NCBI RefSeq assembly: GCF_005116675.2
Contig: NZ_CP050699.1
Span: 124,001-188,000 of the forward strand
Origin: Desulfosediminicola ganghwensis
GTDB lineage: Bacteria; Desulfobacterota; Desulfobulbia; Desulfobulbales; Desulfocapsaceae
Length of the DNA stretch: 64,000 bases
Direction: 5' to 3'
Below are positions 27,463 to 36,670 of the stretch, one piece after another; position 1 is the stretch's first letter, and each line of letters starts with the position of its first letter. The translations under genes were made by a program, and so were the position numbers. The notes under the pieces were generated by a model. The model did no database searches and was not told where the DNA came from. It saw nothing but the letters and a program-made list of their open reading frames with translations.

Positions 27463-28695
27463 ATGAAAACCAACATCATCAAAGAAGCCCATCGCTGTCT
27501 GCAATGTAAAAAGCCCCTGTGCAGGAAAGGCTGCCCTAACGGAACCAGAATTAACGAAATGATCTCCCTTTTTCTTAAAGGAGATCTCGAAAAGGCCGGC
27601 AGGATGCTTTTTGAAAACAATCCGCTGTCGGTTGTCTGCTCAAAAATTTGCCCCCATGAAAATTTCTGCGAGGGGCACTGCATACTTGGCAAAAAATCGA
27701 CCCCTATCAACATCAGCGGCATTGAACACTTCATCTCTACCTACTATCTCGATCATCTCGAAGCGGAGAGCTGTAATGTGCTCACCAAAGAAAAAGTCGC
27801 TATCATCGGCTCTGGTCCTGCCGGCATAACCGTCGCCTTCATCCTGGCGACAAACTGCTACGATGTAACGATTTTTGAGTCTGAAGACAAAATCGGCGGC
27901 ATTCTCCAGCATGGCATACCTGAATTCCGTCTTTCCAGGGATCTGCTGGCAAAATTAAAAGATGCCCTGATCAAGATGGGAGTCAAGATTCGCCCCAACA
28001 CTCTTATCGGACCGGTTATCACCATCGACGATCTCCTCCGGGACGCCTACAGTGCCGTCTTCATAGGCACCGGAGTCTGGAACCCGAGGCCACTCAGGAT
28101 AGCTGGTGAAACCCTGGGGCATGTTCATTATGGAATCAACTATCTGAAAAACCCCGAAGCATATTCACTTGGCCGAAAACTGGCCATCATTGGCGCAGGT
28201 AATGTGGCCATGGACGTGGCGCGAACCGCACTTCGCAACGGGGTGGACGAAGTTGTGGTGCTCTATCGTAAAGGTGAAAACAACATTTCCGCCACCCGCC
28301 ATGAATATGAAAGTGCAGTAGAAGATGGGGTAAAATTCGCCTTCTTTCATTCACCGAATAAAATAACTGACGCCGGTGTTCTCTGCACCCTGACCAGCGC
28401 AGAAGGCAATACAGAGGGACAGGAAGTACTGGTAGAGGCAGATGCTGTTGCTATCGCCATCAGCCAGGACCCGAGAAGTAACCTCTCCGGCATCGGTAAA
28501 GAAAAGAATGGACTGGTTATAACAGATGGGGATGGTCGCACTACCCGCGAAGGGGTCTTTGCCTCAGGCGATGTGGTCACAGGAGCCAAAACAGTGGCAG
28601 AAGCTGTGAGTTGCTCAAAGAGAAGTGCGGCAGCTATTATGGAGTTTGTTGAATCAAAGCGCACCACTCTGAAAACAGTTGTTTCCAAACAATAA
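27463..28695 (+). CDS. GltD/NfnB-type FAD- and NAD(P)-binding iron-sulfur oxidoreductase
   Basis: The 410 residues begin with an iron-sulfur domain (C12, C15, C20 and C24 in CLQCKKPLCRKGC, then VVCSKICPHENFCEGHC). FAD-binding IIGSGPAGITVAF and NAD(P)-binding IIGAGNVAMDVAR follow, with a terminal GVFASGDVV motif. This is the small-subunit glutamate synthase/PreT/NfnB fold. No glutamate synthase large subunit, NfnA or dihydropyrimidine dehydrogenase gene is adjacent, so the physiological partner is unknown. It may pair with a distant subunit or act alone in electron transfer between NAD(P)H and ferredoxin-like carriers. Confidence 0.8.
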   Translation: MKTNIIKEAHRCLQCKKPLCRKGCPNGTRINEMISLFLKGDLEKAGRMLFENNPLSVVCSKICPHENFCEGHCILGKKSTPINISGIEHFISTYYLDHLEAESCNVLTKEKVAIIGSGPAGITVAFILATNCYDVTIFESEDKIGGILQHGIPEFRLSRDLLAKLKDALIKMGVKIRPNTLIGPVITIDDLLRDAYSAVFIGTGVWNPRPLRIAGETLGHVHYGINYLKNPEAYSLGRKLAIIGAGNVAMDVARTALRNGVDEVVVLYRKGENNISATRHEYESAVEDGVKFAFFHSPNKITDAGVLCTLTSAEGNTEGQEVLVEADAVAIAISQDPRSNLSGIGKEKNGLVITDGDGRTTREGVFASGDVVTGAKTVAEAVSCSKRSAAAIMEFVESKRTTLKTVVSKQ

Positions 28696-28734
28696 ACTCC
28701 AGTACCCATGAACCCGGAAGCATTATCCAGAGCA

Positions 28735-28773
28735 AAAAAAAAACCGGTGAGATTTTCATCTCACCGGTTTTTA
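28735..28773 (+). terminator. Intrinsic terminator of the GltD-like gene
   Basis: AAACCGGTGAGA/TCTCACCGGTTT with a short loop, a preceding A-run and a following T-run lies 45 bases after the stop. Symmetry lets it also end leftward transcripts. Confidence 0.9.
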
Positions 28774-28816
28774 CTCTTGGCAGAAGTATGAATTTTTCAG
28801 CAATTCACAAGCGAAC

Positions 28817-29044
28817 TTAACCGTTCAGGGCATTACGGCCATCATCGGTGATGGAATATTTGCAACGAACCGGACTTTCAACCAGTCCCTTCTTTTTTAA
28901 AGCCGTAATACGACAGCTGATAGCCTTACTCTCAAGACCGGTTGCCGCGGCTATATCTTTGGAGCCACACGGCTCTGCACTGTTGGCCATTGCCTCGAGA
29001 ATCTGTTTTTGCTCATCGGTAAGTGGTTTGCATCCGCAACTCAT
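28817..29044 (-). CDS. Small winged-helix regulator cotranscribed with a Fur-family gene
   Basis: The 75 residues are almost only a winged helix-turn-helix: LTDEQKQILEAMANS, then SKDIAAATGLESKAISCRITALKKKGLVES and YSITDDGRNAL. CGC near the N-terminus and later cysteines (C26, C44, C60) could bind metal or sense redox state. Its ATG overlaps the stop of the upstream Fur-family gene by four bases, so translation is coupled. It probably acts in the same iron/peroxide circuit; this is inference. Confidence 0.7.
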   Translation of the reverse strand: MSCGCKPLTDEQKQILEAMANSAEPCGSKDIAAATGLESKAISCRITALKKKGLVESPVRCKYSITDDGRNALNG

Positions 29045-29448
29045 TGGACTTTCTCCTTAAATTTTAGTTCTTTCTGACACTTCGGGCAAATCCCTGCAAC
29101 TTCAAGGCGATAGCCTTTTACGGAGTATCCATCCGTGTTTTCCCAGTCTATCGATCCCAGTTTGTCCCTGTCCAGCTCCAGGTTATCAACCCGGTGGCAT
29201 TTAACACAACAGATGTGATCGTGTTCGCTTACATCATAATCAAATCGTTTTTGCCTACCACTGATCTCCAGCTTGGCAATGATGCCAGCACCTGATAACA
29301 CCTCTAGATTTCGGTAAACAGTTGCAAGGCTTATGCGAGGCATGACCTTTTTCACCCTCTCGTACAGCTCATCCGCCGTGAGATGCTGTTTGCTCTCCCG
29401 CAGTTCGCGAAGGATGATCTCCCTCTGGTTGGTCATTCGTAGCTGCAT
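29041..29448 (-). CDS. Fur-family regulator (Fur/PerR type)
   Basis: The 135 residues have the Fur N-terminal winged helix (QREIILRELRESKQHLTADELYERV, ISLATVYRNLEVLSGAGII), the regulatory HDHICCVKCHR and the structural-zinc CPKCQ near the C-terminus. Whether it senses iron (Fur) or peroxide (PerR) cannot be decided from sequence alone. GAGGGG precedes the ATG. A 19-bp perfect palindrome lies 12 bp upstream, implying autoregulation. Confidence 0.88.
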   Translation of the reverse strand: MQLRMTNQREIILRELRESKQHLTADELYERVKKVMPRISLATVYRNLEVLSGAGIIAKLEISGRQKRFDYDVSEHDHICCVKCHRVDNLELDRDKLGSIDWENTDGYSVKGYRLEVAGICPKCQKELKFKEKVQ

Positions 29449-29459
29449 AATCCCCTCTT

Positions 29460-29478
29460 AATGATAATTAATATCATT
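29460..29478. promoter_or_regulatory. Fur/PerR operator-like palindrome
   Basis: AATGATA-ATTAA-TATCATT is a perfect palindrome resembling PerR and Fur boxes, immediately before the ribosome binding site of the Fur-family gene. It probably allows self-repression. Confidence 0.7.
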
Positions 29479-29483
29479 TGTAA

Positions 29484-29532
29484 ACGATAACTGTTCTCCG
29501 GTCAATATTTTTTTTCACCAAACTGTTATCGT
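29484..29532. promoter_or_regulatory. Second inverted repeat upstream of the Fur-family gene
   Basis: ACGATAAC and its perfect complement GTTATCGT are 33 bases apart, with a T-run between them. This may be a second looped operator or part of the promoter. The function is inferred. Confidence 0.35.
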
Positions 29533-29685
29533 CTGGCCAAAGCTCGAACCAGGACATATATTCCTGTGTGGTGTAGTGTTCTGTTAATCTTGAATATTTT
29601 TTATCGGCACATTTGATCTTTCGCCAAGAATGCTGATATCATTATACATAAACCTCCATCCAGACTCAAAACCCGTCTATTGGCC

Positions 29686-30567
29686 ATGACAACTCTGCTT
29701 CACGTTCGTAATCTGAGAAAAGTGTTCAAAGAAACTGTCGCGGTAAAAGATGTCTCTTTTACTGTCAGCCAGGGAAGGTGCTTTGGCCTCCTTGGGCCAA
29801 ATGGTGCTGGAAAAACTACTTCCATAGAAATAATTGAGGATATAATCCCACCAACATCAGGTGAAATTCTCTACAGAGGTTCTCCGCGCACAGCTTCGTT
29901 CCGTGAAGAGATAGGCATTCAGTTTCAACACACCTCCCTTCTCAACTTTCTCTCTGTCAAAGAGACACTACGCACTTTTCAAAAACTTTTTGCTCAACCG
30001 GAAGATCTCGATACGCTCATCAGGCTTTGCGAACTCAAACCGATAATCAACCGTGCCAACAACAAACTCTCAGGTGGCCAGCAACAACGCCTGATGCTGG
30101 CACTGGCATTAATCAACAAACCAAACCTGATCTTTCTCGACGAGCCGTCAACCGGCCTTGACCCGCAATCAAGACGAAACCTCTGGGCAATCGTGGAGAA
30201 GATTAAAGCAGAAGGCAAAACTGTGATCATGACCACCCACTCCATGGAAGAAGCCCAGTATCTCTGCGATGATATCGCTATCATGGATCAGGGTGTGATT
30301 ATTGCCCGGGGCACTCCGAGAGAGTTGATCAATACCCACTGCAGGACAACAACTCTTTCTCTGCCTACTGAAAATCTGAGTGGCCTTGAATCGCCCGACC
30401 TGAGCTGGCACGAACGAAACAACCGGGCAGTTATCCATACCGATAATATTGACTCGCTACTGCAGAAACTGAACACGAATGCCGTCAGCTTGAATGGTAT
30501 GAACATCCACACCCCAACCCTGGAGGATGTCTTTCTCCATCTCACCGGCAGAACCTTAAGGGACTGA
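29686..30567 (+). CDS. ABC transporter ATP-binding protein (ABC-2 exporter)
   Basis: ATG 29686 is chosen over a TTG six bases earlier; neither has a good ribosome binding site. The 293 residues include Walker A GPNGAGKTTS, signature LSGGQQQRL, Walker B LIFLDEPSTGLD and the H-loop TTHSMEE. The C-terminal part fits the DrrA/CcmA-type drug or polysaccharide exporter subfamily. It pairs with the permease 25 bases downstream. Confidence 0.9.
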   Translation: MTTLLHVRNLRKVFKETVAVKDVSFTVSQGRCFGLLGPNGAGKTTSIEIIEDIIPPTSGEILYRGSPRTASFREEIGIQFQHTSLLNFLSVKETLRTFQKLFAQPEDLDTLIRLCELKPIINRANNKLSGGQQQRLMLALALINKPNLIFLDEPSTGLDPQSRRNLWAIVEKIKAEGKTVIMTTHSMEEAQYLCDDIAIMDQGVIIARGTPRELINTHCRTTTLSLPTENLSGLESPDLSWHERNNRAVIHTDNIDSLLQKLNTNAVSLNGMNIHTPTLEDVFLHLTGRTLRD

Positions 30568-30592
30568 AACACGAGATACGGGAAAAATTGCC

Positions 30593-31645
30593 ATGCACCT
30601 ACCCAGCTTTCAGCGCATATGGGCCTTGTTCGTTGCCCGCAATCATGAATTTTTCAGGGACAAAGCCGCCTTCGGCTGGAACTTCGCTTTCCCGTTCCTG
30701 CTCATAGTTGGCATCGGCCTGGTCTTCAACCACAAAGATTTGCAACACTTCAAAGTTGGGGTCTTCCCGGTCAGTTCGGACGCTGTTGAATTAGCTGAAA
30801 CCACAATCCCCAAACCCTTTTATGAGAGTGAACACCTCACCTTCATTCCCATGGCCAGTTATAAAGAGGGAGAGCGTAAGCTAAGCCACCACAAGATTGA
30901 CCTGCTGCTTGATGCAACCTCACGCAACCACACCTACTGGATAAACGACTCATCCCCCAGTGGTGCCCTTGCCGAAAAGATCTTCATCGCCTCATTCCTT
31001 GCAGCTGACGAGGTGGCTGATAAACAGTTGATCGAGGGAGAACAGATACGATATATTGACTGGCTCTTCCCGGGGATTCTGGCCATGAACATGATGTTTT
31101 CCGCGCTTTGGGGGGTCGGCTATGTGGTCGTCCGGTATCGTAAAAACGGTACCTTAAAACGACTCAAGGCCACTCCTCTCACCGCCTTTGAATATCTCAC
31201 GGCGCAGATGCTCTCCCGAATTTTCCTGCTGATGTTCACCCTGCTGATCGTCTGGCTCGGGGCTGACCTGATCTTTAACTTTCAGGTGCAGGGTTCCTAT
31301 CTGCTGTTGGCATTCATCTTTTTACTTGGAGGTCTGAATCTCTCTTCTATCGGCTTGATTCTGGCCGCGCGTGGAACCAGCGAGGAATTCACCAGTGGCG
31401 TGCTCAACTTTATTTCCCTGCCAATGATGTTTCTCTCTGAAGTGTGGTTCTCCCTTGAGGGTTCACCACGCTGGGTACTGATGCTCTCTGACCTCTTCCC
31501 TCTCACCCACCTGCTGAGGGCAGCGAGAATGGTGATGAGTGAAGCTGCAACATTGAGACAGGTACAATGGGAATGTGCGATTTTACTTTTTTCTACACTG
31601 ATCTTCCTGTCTATTGCTGCCAAAATTTTTTCATGGAATGAATAG
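30593..31645 (+). CDS. ABC-2 type transporter permease
   Basis: The 350 residues begin with a short cytoplasmic segment and a first membrane helix (WNFAFPFLLIVGIGLVF). A large external loop (about 45-170) and five further hydrophobic helices from about residue 160 onward follow, typical of ABC-2 permeases such as YhfI/DrrB-like proteins. The permease and ATPase form one exporter whose substrate is unknown. Its last codons overlap the upstream reach of the next open frame but not that gene's likely start. Confidence 0.85.
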   Translation: MHLPSFQRIWALFVARNHEFFRDKAAFGWNFAFPFLLIVGIGLVFNHKDLQHFKVGVFPVSSDAVELAETTIPKPFYESEHLTFIPMASYKEGERKLSHHKIDLLLDATSRNHTYWINDSSPSGALAEKIFIASFLAADEVADKQLIEGEQIRYIDWLFPGILAMNMMFSALWGVGYVVVRYRKNGTLKRLKATPLTAFEYLTAQMLSRIFLLMFTLLIVWLGADLIFNFQVQGSYLLLAFIFLLGGLNLSSIGLILAARGTSEEFTSGVLNFISLPMMFLSEVWFSLEGSPRWVLMLSDLFPLTHLLRAARMVMSEAATLRQVQWECAILLFSTLIFLSIAAKIFSWNE

Positions 31646-31709
31646 ATGCAGCAATTCGTCAGCAGCCAATTCTCAACGACAACAATTCACCTGGAACAGA
31701 TATAGATAT

Positions 31710-32483
31710 ATGGAACGATTTTCAAGAACTCAGCGCTTATTGGGCAATGACAGTTTTGGTCGCCTGCAAAACAGGAGCGTGACCGTGGTCGGCCTCGGGG
31801 CCGTCGGAGGTTATGTGGTGGAAGGGTTGGCCCGCGCCGGCGTCAGCAATCTCAGAATTGTCGACTTCGACACCATCCAGCCCACCAATATCAACAGGCA
31901 GATCCTGGCCCTGGAAACCACGCTTGGCCGCCCTAAAGCAGAAGCCGCCCTGGAACGGATAAAGGCGATCAATCCTTCCTGCAACGTTGAAAGCCTGCAG
32001 ATGTTTACCGCCGAAGAGACTCTGGAGGCAATTCTCTCCCCCCGGCCGGATCTGCTGATCGACGCCATAGACTCACTCAACCCCAAAGTCCAACTGCTCG
32101 TCGGGGCCTACCAGCGTGCCATTCCCACCCTCTCTTCCATGGGTGCGGCGTTACGGACAGATACCACTAAAATACGTATCGGTGATATATTCGAGACCAC
32201 TGTCTGCCCCCTTGCCAAACATGTACGCAAACGCCTCCGCCGCCGTGGAGTAGGTAAAGGAATACGCTGTATCTATTCGAACCAGAAGGTTGATTTCGAT
32301 TATACTCAGGAAAATGAGGAATCCAGGGTTGGCGAAACACCGCATTCAGATCGGGGGCGGGAGCGCAATGTGCTGGGCAGCCTGCCTACTATTACCGGTA
32401 TTTTCGGATTGACCATCGCCAATGAGGCAATCACCATACTCGCCTCCGAAGAAGGCCCCTATTTTACTGGAGATCGCTTATGA
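31710..32483 (+). CDS. tcdA: tRNA threonylcarbamoyladenosine dehydratase (TcdA/ThiF-like)
   Basis: ATG 31710 begins MERFSRTQRLLGNDSF, the usual N-terminus; the upstream 32 codons are not conserved. The 257 residues contain the E1-like ATP-binding GLGAVGGYVVEGLARAG, the VDFDTIQPTNINRQ block, DAIDSLNPKVQL and a late LGSLPTITGIFG. The family cyclises t6A37 in tRNA to ct6A. It overlaps thpR by four bases (ATGA), so both RNA-related genes are translated together. Confidence 0.85.
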   Translation: MERFSRTQRLLGNDSFGRLQNRSVTVVGLGAVGGYVVEGLARAGVSNLRIVDFDTIQPTNINRQILALETTLGRPKAEAALERIKAINPSCNVESLQMFTAEETLEAILSPRPDLLIDAIDSLNPKVQLLVGAYQRAIPTLSSMGAALRTDTTKIRIGDIFETTVCPLAKHVRKRLRRRGVGKGIRCIYSNQKVDFDYTQENEESRVGETPHSDRGRERNVLGSLPTITGIFGLTIANEAITILASEEGPYFTGDRL

Positions 32484-33037
32484 TACGACTTTTCGTCGCC
32501 TACGATATGCCTGACGATGTCCGTATGCTGATATGCGGCATGGGAGCGACTATTCCCGGTGCCAGGGCGGTGCCCGCTGAGCAGCTGCACCTCACCTTGA
32601 AATTCATCGGTGATGTGGAAGGGAGCATGCTGGCCGACATTCGTCGGGCACTCGCACAAATTTCCACACCACCGCTGATTATCAGTCTGCGGGGTGTAGG
32701 CCATTTCCCTCCCCGGGGCAATCCCAGGGTTCTGTGGTGCGGTATCTCTCCCGAGATGGAGACCATTCAGCTCCGCAACTCCATCGAGAAGTCACTGGCC
32801 GACATCGGCATACCCCGGGAGCGACGAAAATTCTCCCCCCATGTAACCCTAGCCCGCTTGAGAAACAGCCCGCTGAAACGGGTAACGCAGTTCCTGGCAG
32901 GTAACAGCATGTTCGAAACCCCGTCTTTTCGTGTCGATACCTTCCGCCTCTACTCAAGCTCCCTCTCACATGGAGGGGCCGTTCACACAGTGCAGGCAGA
33001 ATTCCCCATGACAACCGCCCACCCAGACGAACTGTAG
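32480..33037 (+). CDS. thpR: RNA 2',3'-cyclic phosphodiesterase (ThpR/LigT)
   Basis: The 185 residues show the two HxTx motifs of the 2H phosphoesterase family (QLHLTLKFIG and PHVTLARL) with the usual spacing. These enzymes open 2',3'-cyclic phosphates on RNA ends or join tRNA halves in vitro. It is translationally coupled to tcdA. No terminator is obvious; the next gene is convergent. Confidence 0.9.
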   Translation: MIRLFVAYDMPDDVRMLICGMGATIPGARAVPAEQLHLTLKFIGDVEGSMLADIRRALAQISTPPLIISLRGVGHFPPRGNPRVLWCGISPEMETIQLRNSIEKSLADIGIPRERRKFSPHVTLARLRNSPLKRVTQFLAGNSMFETPSFRVDTFRLYSSSLSHGGAVHTVQAEFPMTTAHPDEL

Positions 33038-33112
33038 CAACTTCACCAAGCCGGGAATCGGAGCAGAGATACGCTTTTTCTATTTCGACAAAATGGCCCC
33101 GAACGATACTGG

Positions 33113-34024
33113 CTAGCGACGTTCCCGCCGCAAGGAAGAGTATTGCAACACCACCATCGCCAACAGTACCATGCCGACTCCAGGCAAAGTACCCACTGGT
33201 GGTAAACCCTTGCCCAGAAAAAGATCGATCAGCAGCACCAGCCCCGGATAGAGATAGGAATAGGCCATTGCCCGGGTCGCGCCGATATGGGGCGTACAGT
33301 ATTGAGTGAGAAAGAACGTGATGATCGTGGTAAACACTGCCAGATAGAGAAGAGCCCACCAGACCATTGACCGGACTGATCCCAAATCAACAGCCAGCAA
33401 CTTGTTTGCACCGAAAATCAACAGCCAGACAGTCCCGGTGACCAATACCCAGAAGGTCATCAGCAGCATTGACTCGCCACGATACAGAAATTTGACCAGG
33501 GGGGTGTAGAGAGCCATGGAAAAACAACCGAGCAAAAATATCACGTCACCCTTATTCCAGGCCATAGCAAAAAGCAGCTGGAGATCGCCTCTGAAGATTA
33601 CCCACAAAGCCCCGGCAAGCCCCAGTACCAGTGCAATACGTTGAGGCCGCCCCAGCCGCTCCCGCACCAGGAGTATGGCAAAAACTCCAGAAATAGCTGG
33701 TACCAGGGTGAAGATAACGCTGGTGTTCAGGGCGCTGGTATATCTCAGCGCGAGAAACATGCACCAGAAGAACAGCACCAGACAGCTGCTGATAATTGCC
33801 GAGCGACCGATGAGCGACCAGTTTGGCCGCAAGCTATGTCGCAGGTAAATGACAGGGGTCAGCAGGATGGAAGCAATGAGGAAGCGCAGCAGGGTCAACA
33901 CCACAGGGTCAAGATCACCCGCGATAGCCTCCCCCACTGTAAATGATGTGGAAACAAGCGTAGCGCTGATCACCATCAGCAGATGGAGAACCGGCCCGGG
34001 AGGTGCAGTATCAGACACAATCAA
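33113..34024 (-). CDS. EamA-family (DMT) transporter
   Basis: The 303 residues form about ten hydrophobic helices in two EamA repeats (FTVGEAIAGDLDPVVLTLLRF early; YLYPGLVLLIDLFLGKGLPP late). Such inner-membrane proteins usually export amino acids or metabolites; the substrate is unknown. It is convergent with thpR. Two more EamA proteins occur in the window (47293 and 58924) but are not near copies. Confidence 0.85.
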   Translation of the reverse strand: MIVSDTAPPGPVLHLLMVISATLVSTSFTVGEAIAGDLDPVVLTLLRFLIASILLTPVIYLRHSLRPNWSLIGRSAIISSCLVLFFWCMFLALRYTSALNTSVIFTLVPAISGVFAILLVRERLGRPQRIALVLGLAGALWVIFRGDLQLLFAMAWNKGDVIFLLGCFSMALYTPLVKFLYRGESMLLMTFWVLVTGTVWLLIFGANKLLAVDLGSVRSMVWWALLYLAVFTTIITFFLTQYCTPHIGATRAMAYSYLYPGLVLLIDLFLGKGLPPVGTLPGVGMVLLAMVVLQYSSLRRERR

Positions 34025-34075
34025 CTACCTGGAGTACACTTCGCTCGTTTCACTATCTTGATAATACGCGTTCAA

Positions 34076-35023
34076 TCAGGATTGCGGAGGGGTAAATTTT
34101 ACATCCTGGCCCTTGGTATGCTCCAAGGTCTTCATGGCTGTAGCCACCATTCCTGAAACGTCTGTAAGGTTACCCGGAATGATCATGGTGTTATTCTCTT
34201 TGGCAAGTTTACCGAATTCATCGATATACTTTTTGGCTACTTCCAGATTTGCCGCCTCGGTTCCGCCCGGACAGTTGAGAGACTCAGCGACCCTGCGGAT
34301 ACCCTCTGCGGTTGCCTCGGCCACTCGCAGGATTTCCTGGGCACGGCCTTCAGCCTCATTAATCCGTTTCATCTTCTCACCTTCTGAGAGAGAAATAGCC
34401 TCGGCCTTATCACCTTCCGCCTGATTGATAGTGGCCTGTTTCTCACCTTCGGATCTGGCAATTTCAGCACGTTTTTCACGCTCGGCTTTCATCTGCTTTT
34501 CCATGGCTTCAAGCACGGTGCGCGGCGGCTGGATATCCTTGATTTCGTACCGCAGTACCTTGACACCCCAGTTTGATGCCGCCTCATCCAGTGCATCCAC
34601 AACCTGGGCGTTCAGGGCTTCACGCGCCTCGAAAGTCGAATCGAGAGTGATCTTACCAATTGCGGAGCGCAGGCTTGTCTGGGCCAGCTGGGATGCGGCA
34701 AAGTGGTAATCTTCGATTCCATAGGCTGACATCTGAGCATTAACCACCTGCAGATAGAGGATACCATCCACCTCCAGGGTCACGTTGTCTGCGGTGATAC
34801 AGGTCTGCGCCGCAATATCAATCGGCTCTTCTTTCAGGTTTCTCCTATAGGCAACCTTATCCAGAAAAGGGATAAGGATATGGAAGCCGGCTCCGAGGGT
34901 GGCCCGGTACTTACCAAGACGCTCAATCACGAATTCCGAACGCTGGGGAACAACCACCGCGGTCTTCACCAGTATAACCACAACCACTGCCAGTAAAGCG
35001 ACTAAGAAGACAAGATTTTCCAT
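34076..35023 (-). CDS. SPFH/stomatin-like membrane protein (QmcA family)
   Basis: The 315 residues begin with one membrane helix (NLVFLVALLAVVVVILV) followed by the SPFH/band-7 domain (VVVPQRSEFVIERLGKYRATL). A long Glu/Ala-rich coiled coil follows (AEREKRAEIARSEGEKQATI). It likely forms inner-membrane oligomers or lipid microdomains and modulates proteolysis. It follows an NfeD-like gene, the classical stomatin-NfeD pairing. Confidence 0.9.
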   Translation of the reverse strand: MENLVFLVALLAVVVVILVKTAVVVPQRSEFVIERLGKYRATLGAGFHILIPFLDKVAYRRNLKEEPIDIAAQTCITADNVTLEVDGILYLQVVNAQMSAYGIEDYHFAASQLAQTSLRSAIGKITLDSTFEAREALNAQVVDALDEAASNWGVKVLRYEIKDIQPPRTVLEAMEKQMKAEREKRAEIARSEGEKQATINQAEGDKAEAISLSEGEKMKRINEAEGRAQEILRVAEATAEGIRRVAESLNCPGGTEAANLEVAKKYIDEFGKLAKENNTMIIPGNLTDVSGMVATAMKTLEHTKGQDVKFTPPQS

Positions 35024-35053
35024 TATATCGTTTCCTTGCTGACACCTTACGGA

Positions 35054-35530
35054 TCAGCCATTAGTTTTTTCAGTTTGTTCTTTATTTTCAACAACGGGTT
35101 TGACAACCATCACCAAACCATCCTGTTCAACAATTTCCACGATCCTTCCGGCCTCGATCGGTTCATGTGCCCGGGCTCGCCAGGTTGTACCGGAATATCT
35201 GATCTTCCCCTCAGCGGGCGGCACTATCCCGGTTTCTACCGTCACCAGCTCTCCCTTTGCCGCATGGGGCTCATCGACGAAAGAGTTTTCACTGTCACCG
35301 GTAAAGGCTCGTTTGACAAAACGCCTCAACAGCACCAGTGAGAGCAGAGAAAAAATTATAAAAATGAGCAATTGCCCATTCAGGCTCACCTCAAAAACCA
35401 GGCAGGCCAAGCCAGTGGCGAGGGCCCCGAGGCCAAAAAAGAAGATAACAAAACCGGGGACAGCCAATTCAAAAAGCAACAGGCCGAGACCAACCAGGCA
35501 CCAGACCAACCACGGAGAAAGAACCTGCAT
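35054..35530 (-). CDS. NfeD-family membrane protein
   Basis: The start at ATG 35530 has GAGGA 9 bases upstream; upstream in-frame starts are less well placed. The 158 residues have a short hydrophobic N-terminus with three or four helices (LVWCLVGLGLLLFELAVPGF, FGLGALATGLACLVF) and a C-terminal OB-fold (GELVTVETGIVPPAEGKIRYSGTTWRA). This is the short NfeD form without the ClpP-like protease domain. It forms a two-gene unit with the SPFH protein downstream. Confidence 0.88.
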   Translation of the reverse strand: MQVLSPWLVWCLVGLGLLLFELAVPGFVIFFFGLGALATGLACLVFEVSLNGQLLIFIIFSLLSLVLLRRFVKRAFTGDSENSFVDEPHAAKGELVTVETGIVPPAEGKIRYSGTTWRARAHEPIEAGRIVEIVEQDGLVMVVKPVVENKEQTEKTNG

Positions 35531-35608
35531 GTTCAACATTCCTCTAAAGCGAGCCGCCGATTCCGGCGGCATCTATGAACTTTCTTGTATTATGCACCTA
35601 TTCAGCGG

Positions 35609-36670
35609 TTAGTCAGCAATTATCTCTTTGGGGATAATCGTTTGATAGACCACACCGAAAAGCACCACACTCATCGGAGCCACCCAGATCAGGCCAATGC
35701 CAAGAGGAATAGCTGCAAGAAAAGAGATCAGGCCAAGCAGCAACATCAGCGCGAAAAACTTCCACCAGACTTTATGGATTGCCTTGCGCGAAGTTTCAAG
35801 AGCCTGCCAGGGAGACAGCTTCTTATCCACGACCAGGGGCAAGGCCAGAGCATATCCCACGGTAAGGTAAATGCCTGGCAAAACCAGCAGCAGATAACCA
35901 ATAAACAGCAAAATCAGTGACAGCAGCCAGGTAACAATAACTTTACCAGCCACCTCAAATCCACTGAACAGATCCTGCCAGCGGATATCGCCTTCTTTCA
36001 AGCGCTTAACGCCCATATATATGAGTCCGGCGGTAAGGATGGTTGAGACAACACCTGAGCCCAATTGGCCAATCACGGTAACGGCGATGTTGACATTACC
36101 CTCGGGAATCAGCCAGGCAAGACCGGTAACCATACCATCTATAGCTGCAAGCACCAGAATATTAATGAGAATCGCCAGCCAGATCTGACCTTTCACTCCG
36201 TTGGTCTGCTCCCAGGCCTCTTTGAGGCTACCGAGGATGGGAAGCTCTACTTTTCCCTGATCCCCGGCAGAAGTTGCGGAAACTCCTCTGGTCGCCTGCG
36301 CTACATCCTCAATCGGCTCATCAAGGTCGTTCTTTGCGGCGGCCCCTTGATGAATTACAGCAGGTGACGGCATGATTTCGTCCTGCCCGGGCTCTTCCAG
36401 GACTTCGGGGCCGGCCTCCAATAGTATATCGCCAGCCTCACCGGTTTGTTCCAAGGCCTCGTCTGCTGCCATTTCAGATGCTGCTTCCGCGGCGATATCG
36501 TTCTGCCCGCCGCCCACCTCCGCTTCCTTTGCAGGGGCAACAGGCTGATCGGACACCATTTCAGGGACAGCCTCGAACTTCGATTTACATTTAGGGCATG
36601 ATAATGTCCTACCCATATATGCATCATCAACAGAACCGCTTACCCCGCAGTGGGGACATCGCATCTTCAT
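35609..36670 (-). CDS. Zinc-ribbon membrane protein
   Basis: ATG 36670 (MKMRCPHC) has GGGAG 8 bases upstream and is preferred. The 353 residues are a zinc ribbon (CPHC...CPKC, residues 4-30), an acidic Ala/Glu-rich linker (about 35-150) and a C-terminal block of five or six membrane helices (about 170-350). The membrane part contains GIYLTVGYALALPLVVDKKL and SPWQALETSRKAIHKVWWK, as in DUF975-like proteins. It resembles regulated membrane proteins of unknown role. It lies upstream of the NfeD/SPFH pair on the same strand. Confidence 0.7.
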   Translation of the reverse strand: MKMRCPHCGVSGSVDDAYMGRTLSCPKCKSKFEAVPEMVSDQPVAPAKEAEVGGGQNDIAAEAASEMAADEALEQTGEAGDILLEAGPEVLEEPGQDEIMPSPAVIHQGAAAKNDLDEPIEDVAQATRGVSATSAGDQGKVELPILGSLKEAWEQTNGVKGQIWLAILINILVLAAIDGMVTGLAWLIPEGNVNIAVTVIGQLGSGVVSTILTAGLIYMGVKRLKEGDIRWQDLFSGFEVAGKVIVTWLLSLILLFIGYLLLVLPGIYLTVGYALALPLVVDKKLSPWQALETSRKAIHKVWWKFFALMLLLGLISFLAAIPLGIGLIWVAPMSVVLFGVVYQTIIPKEIIAD

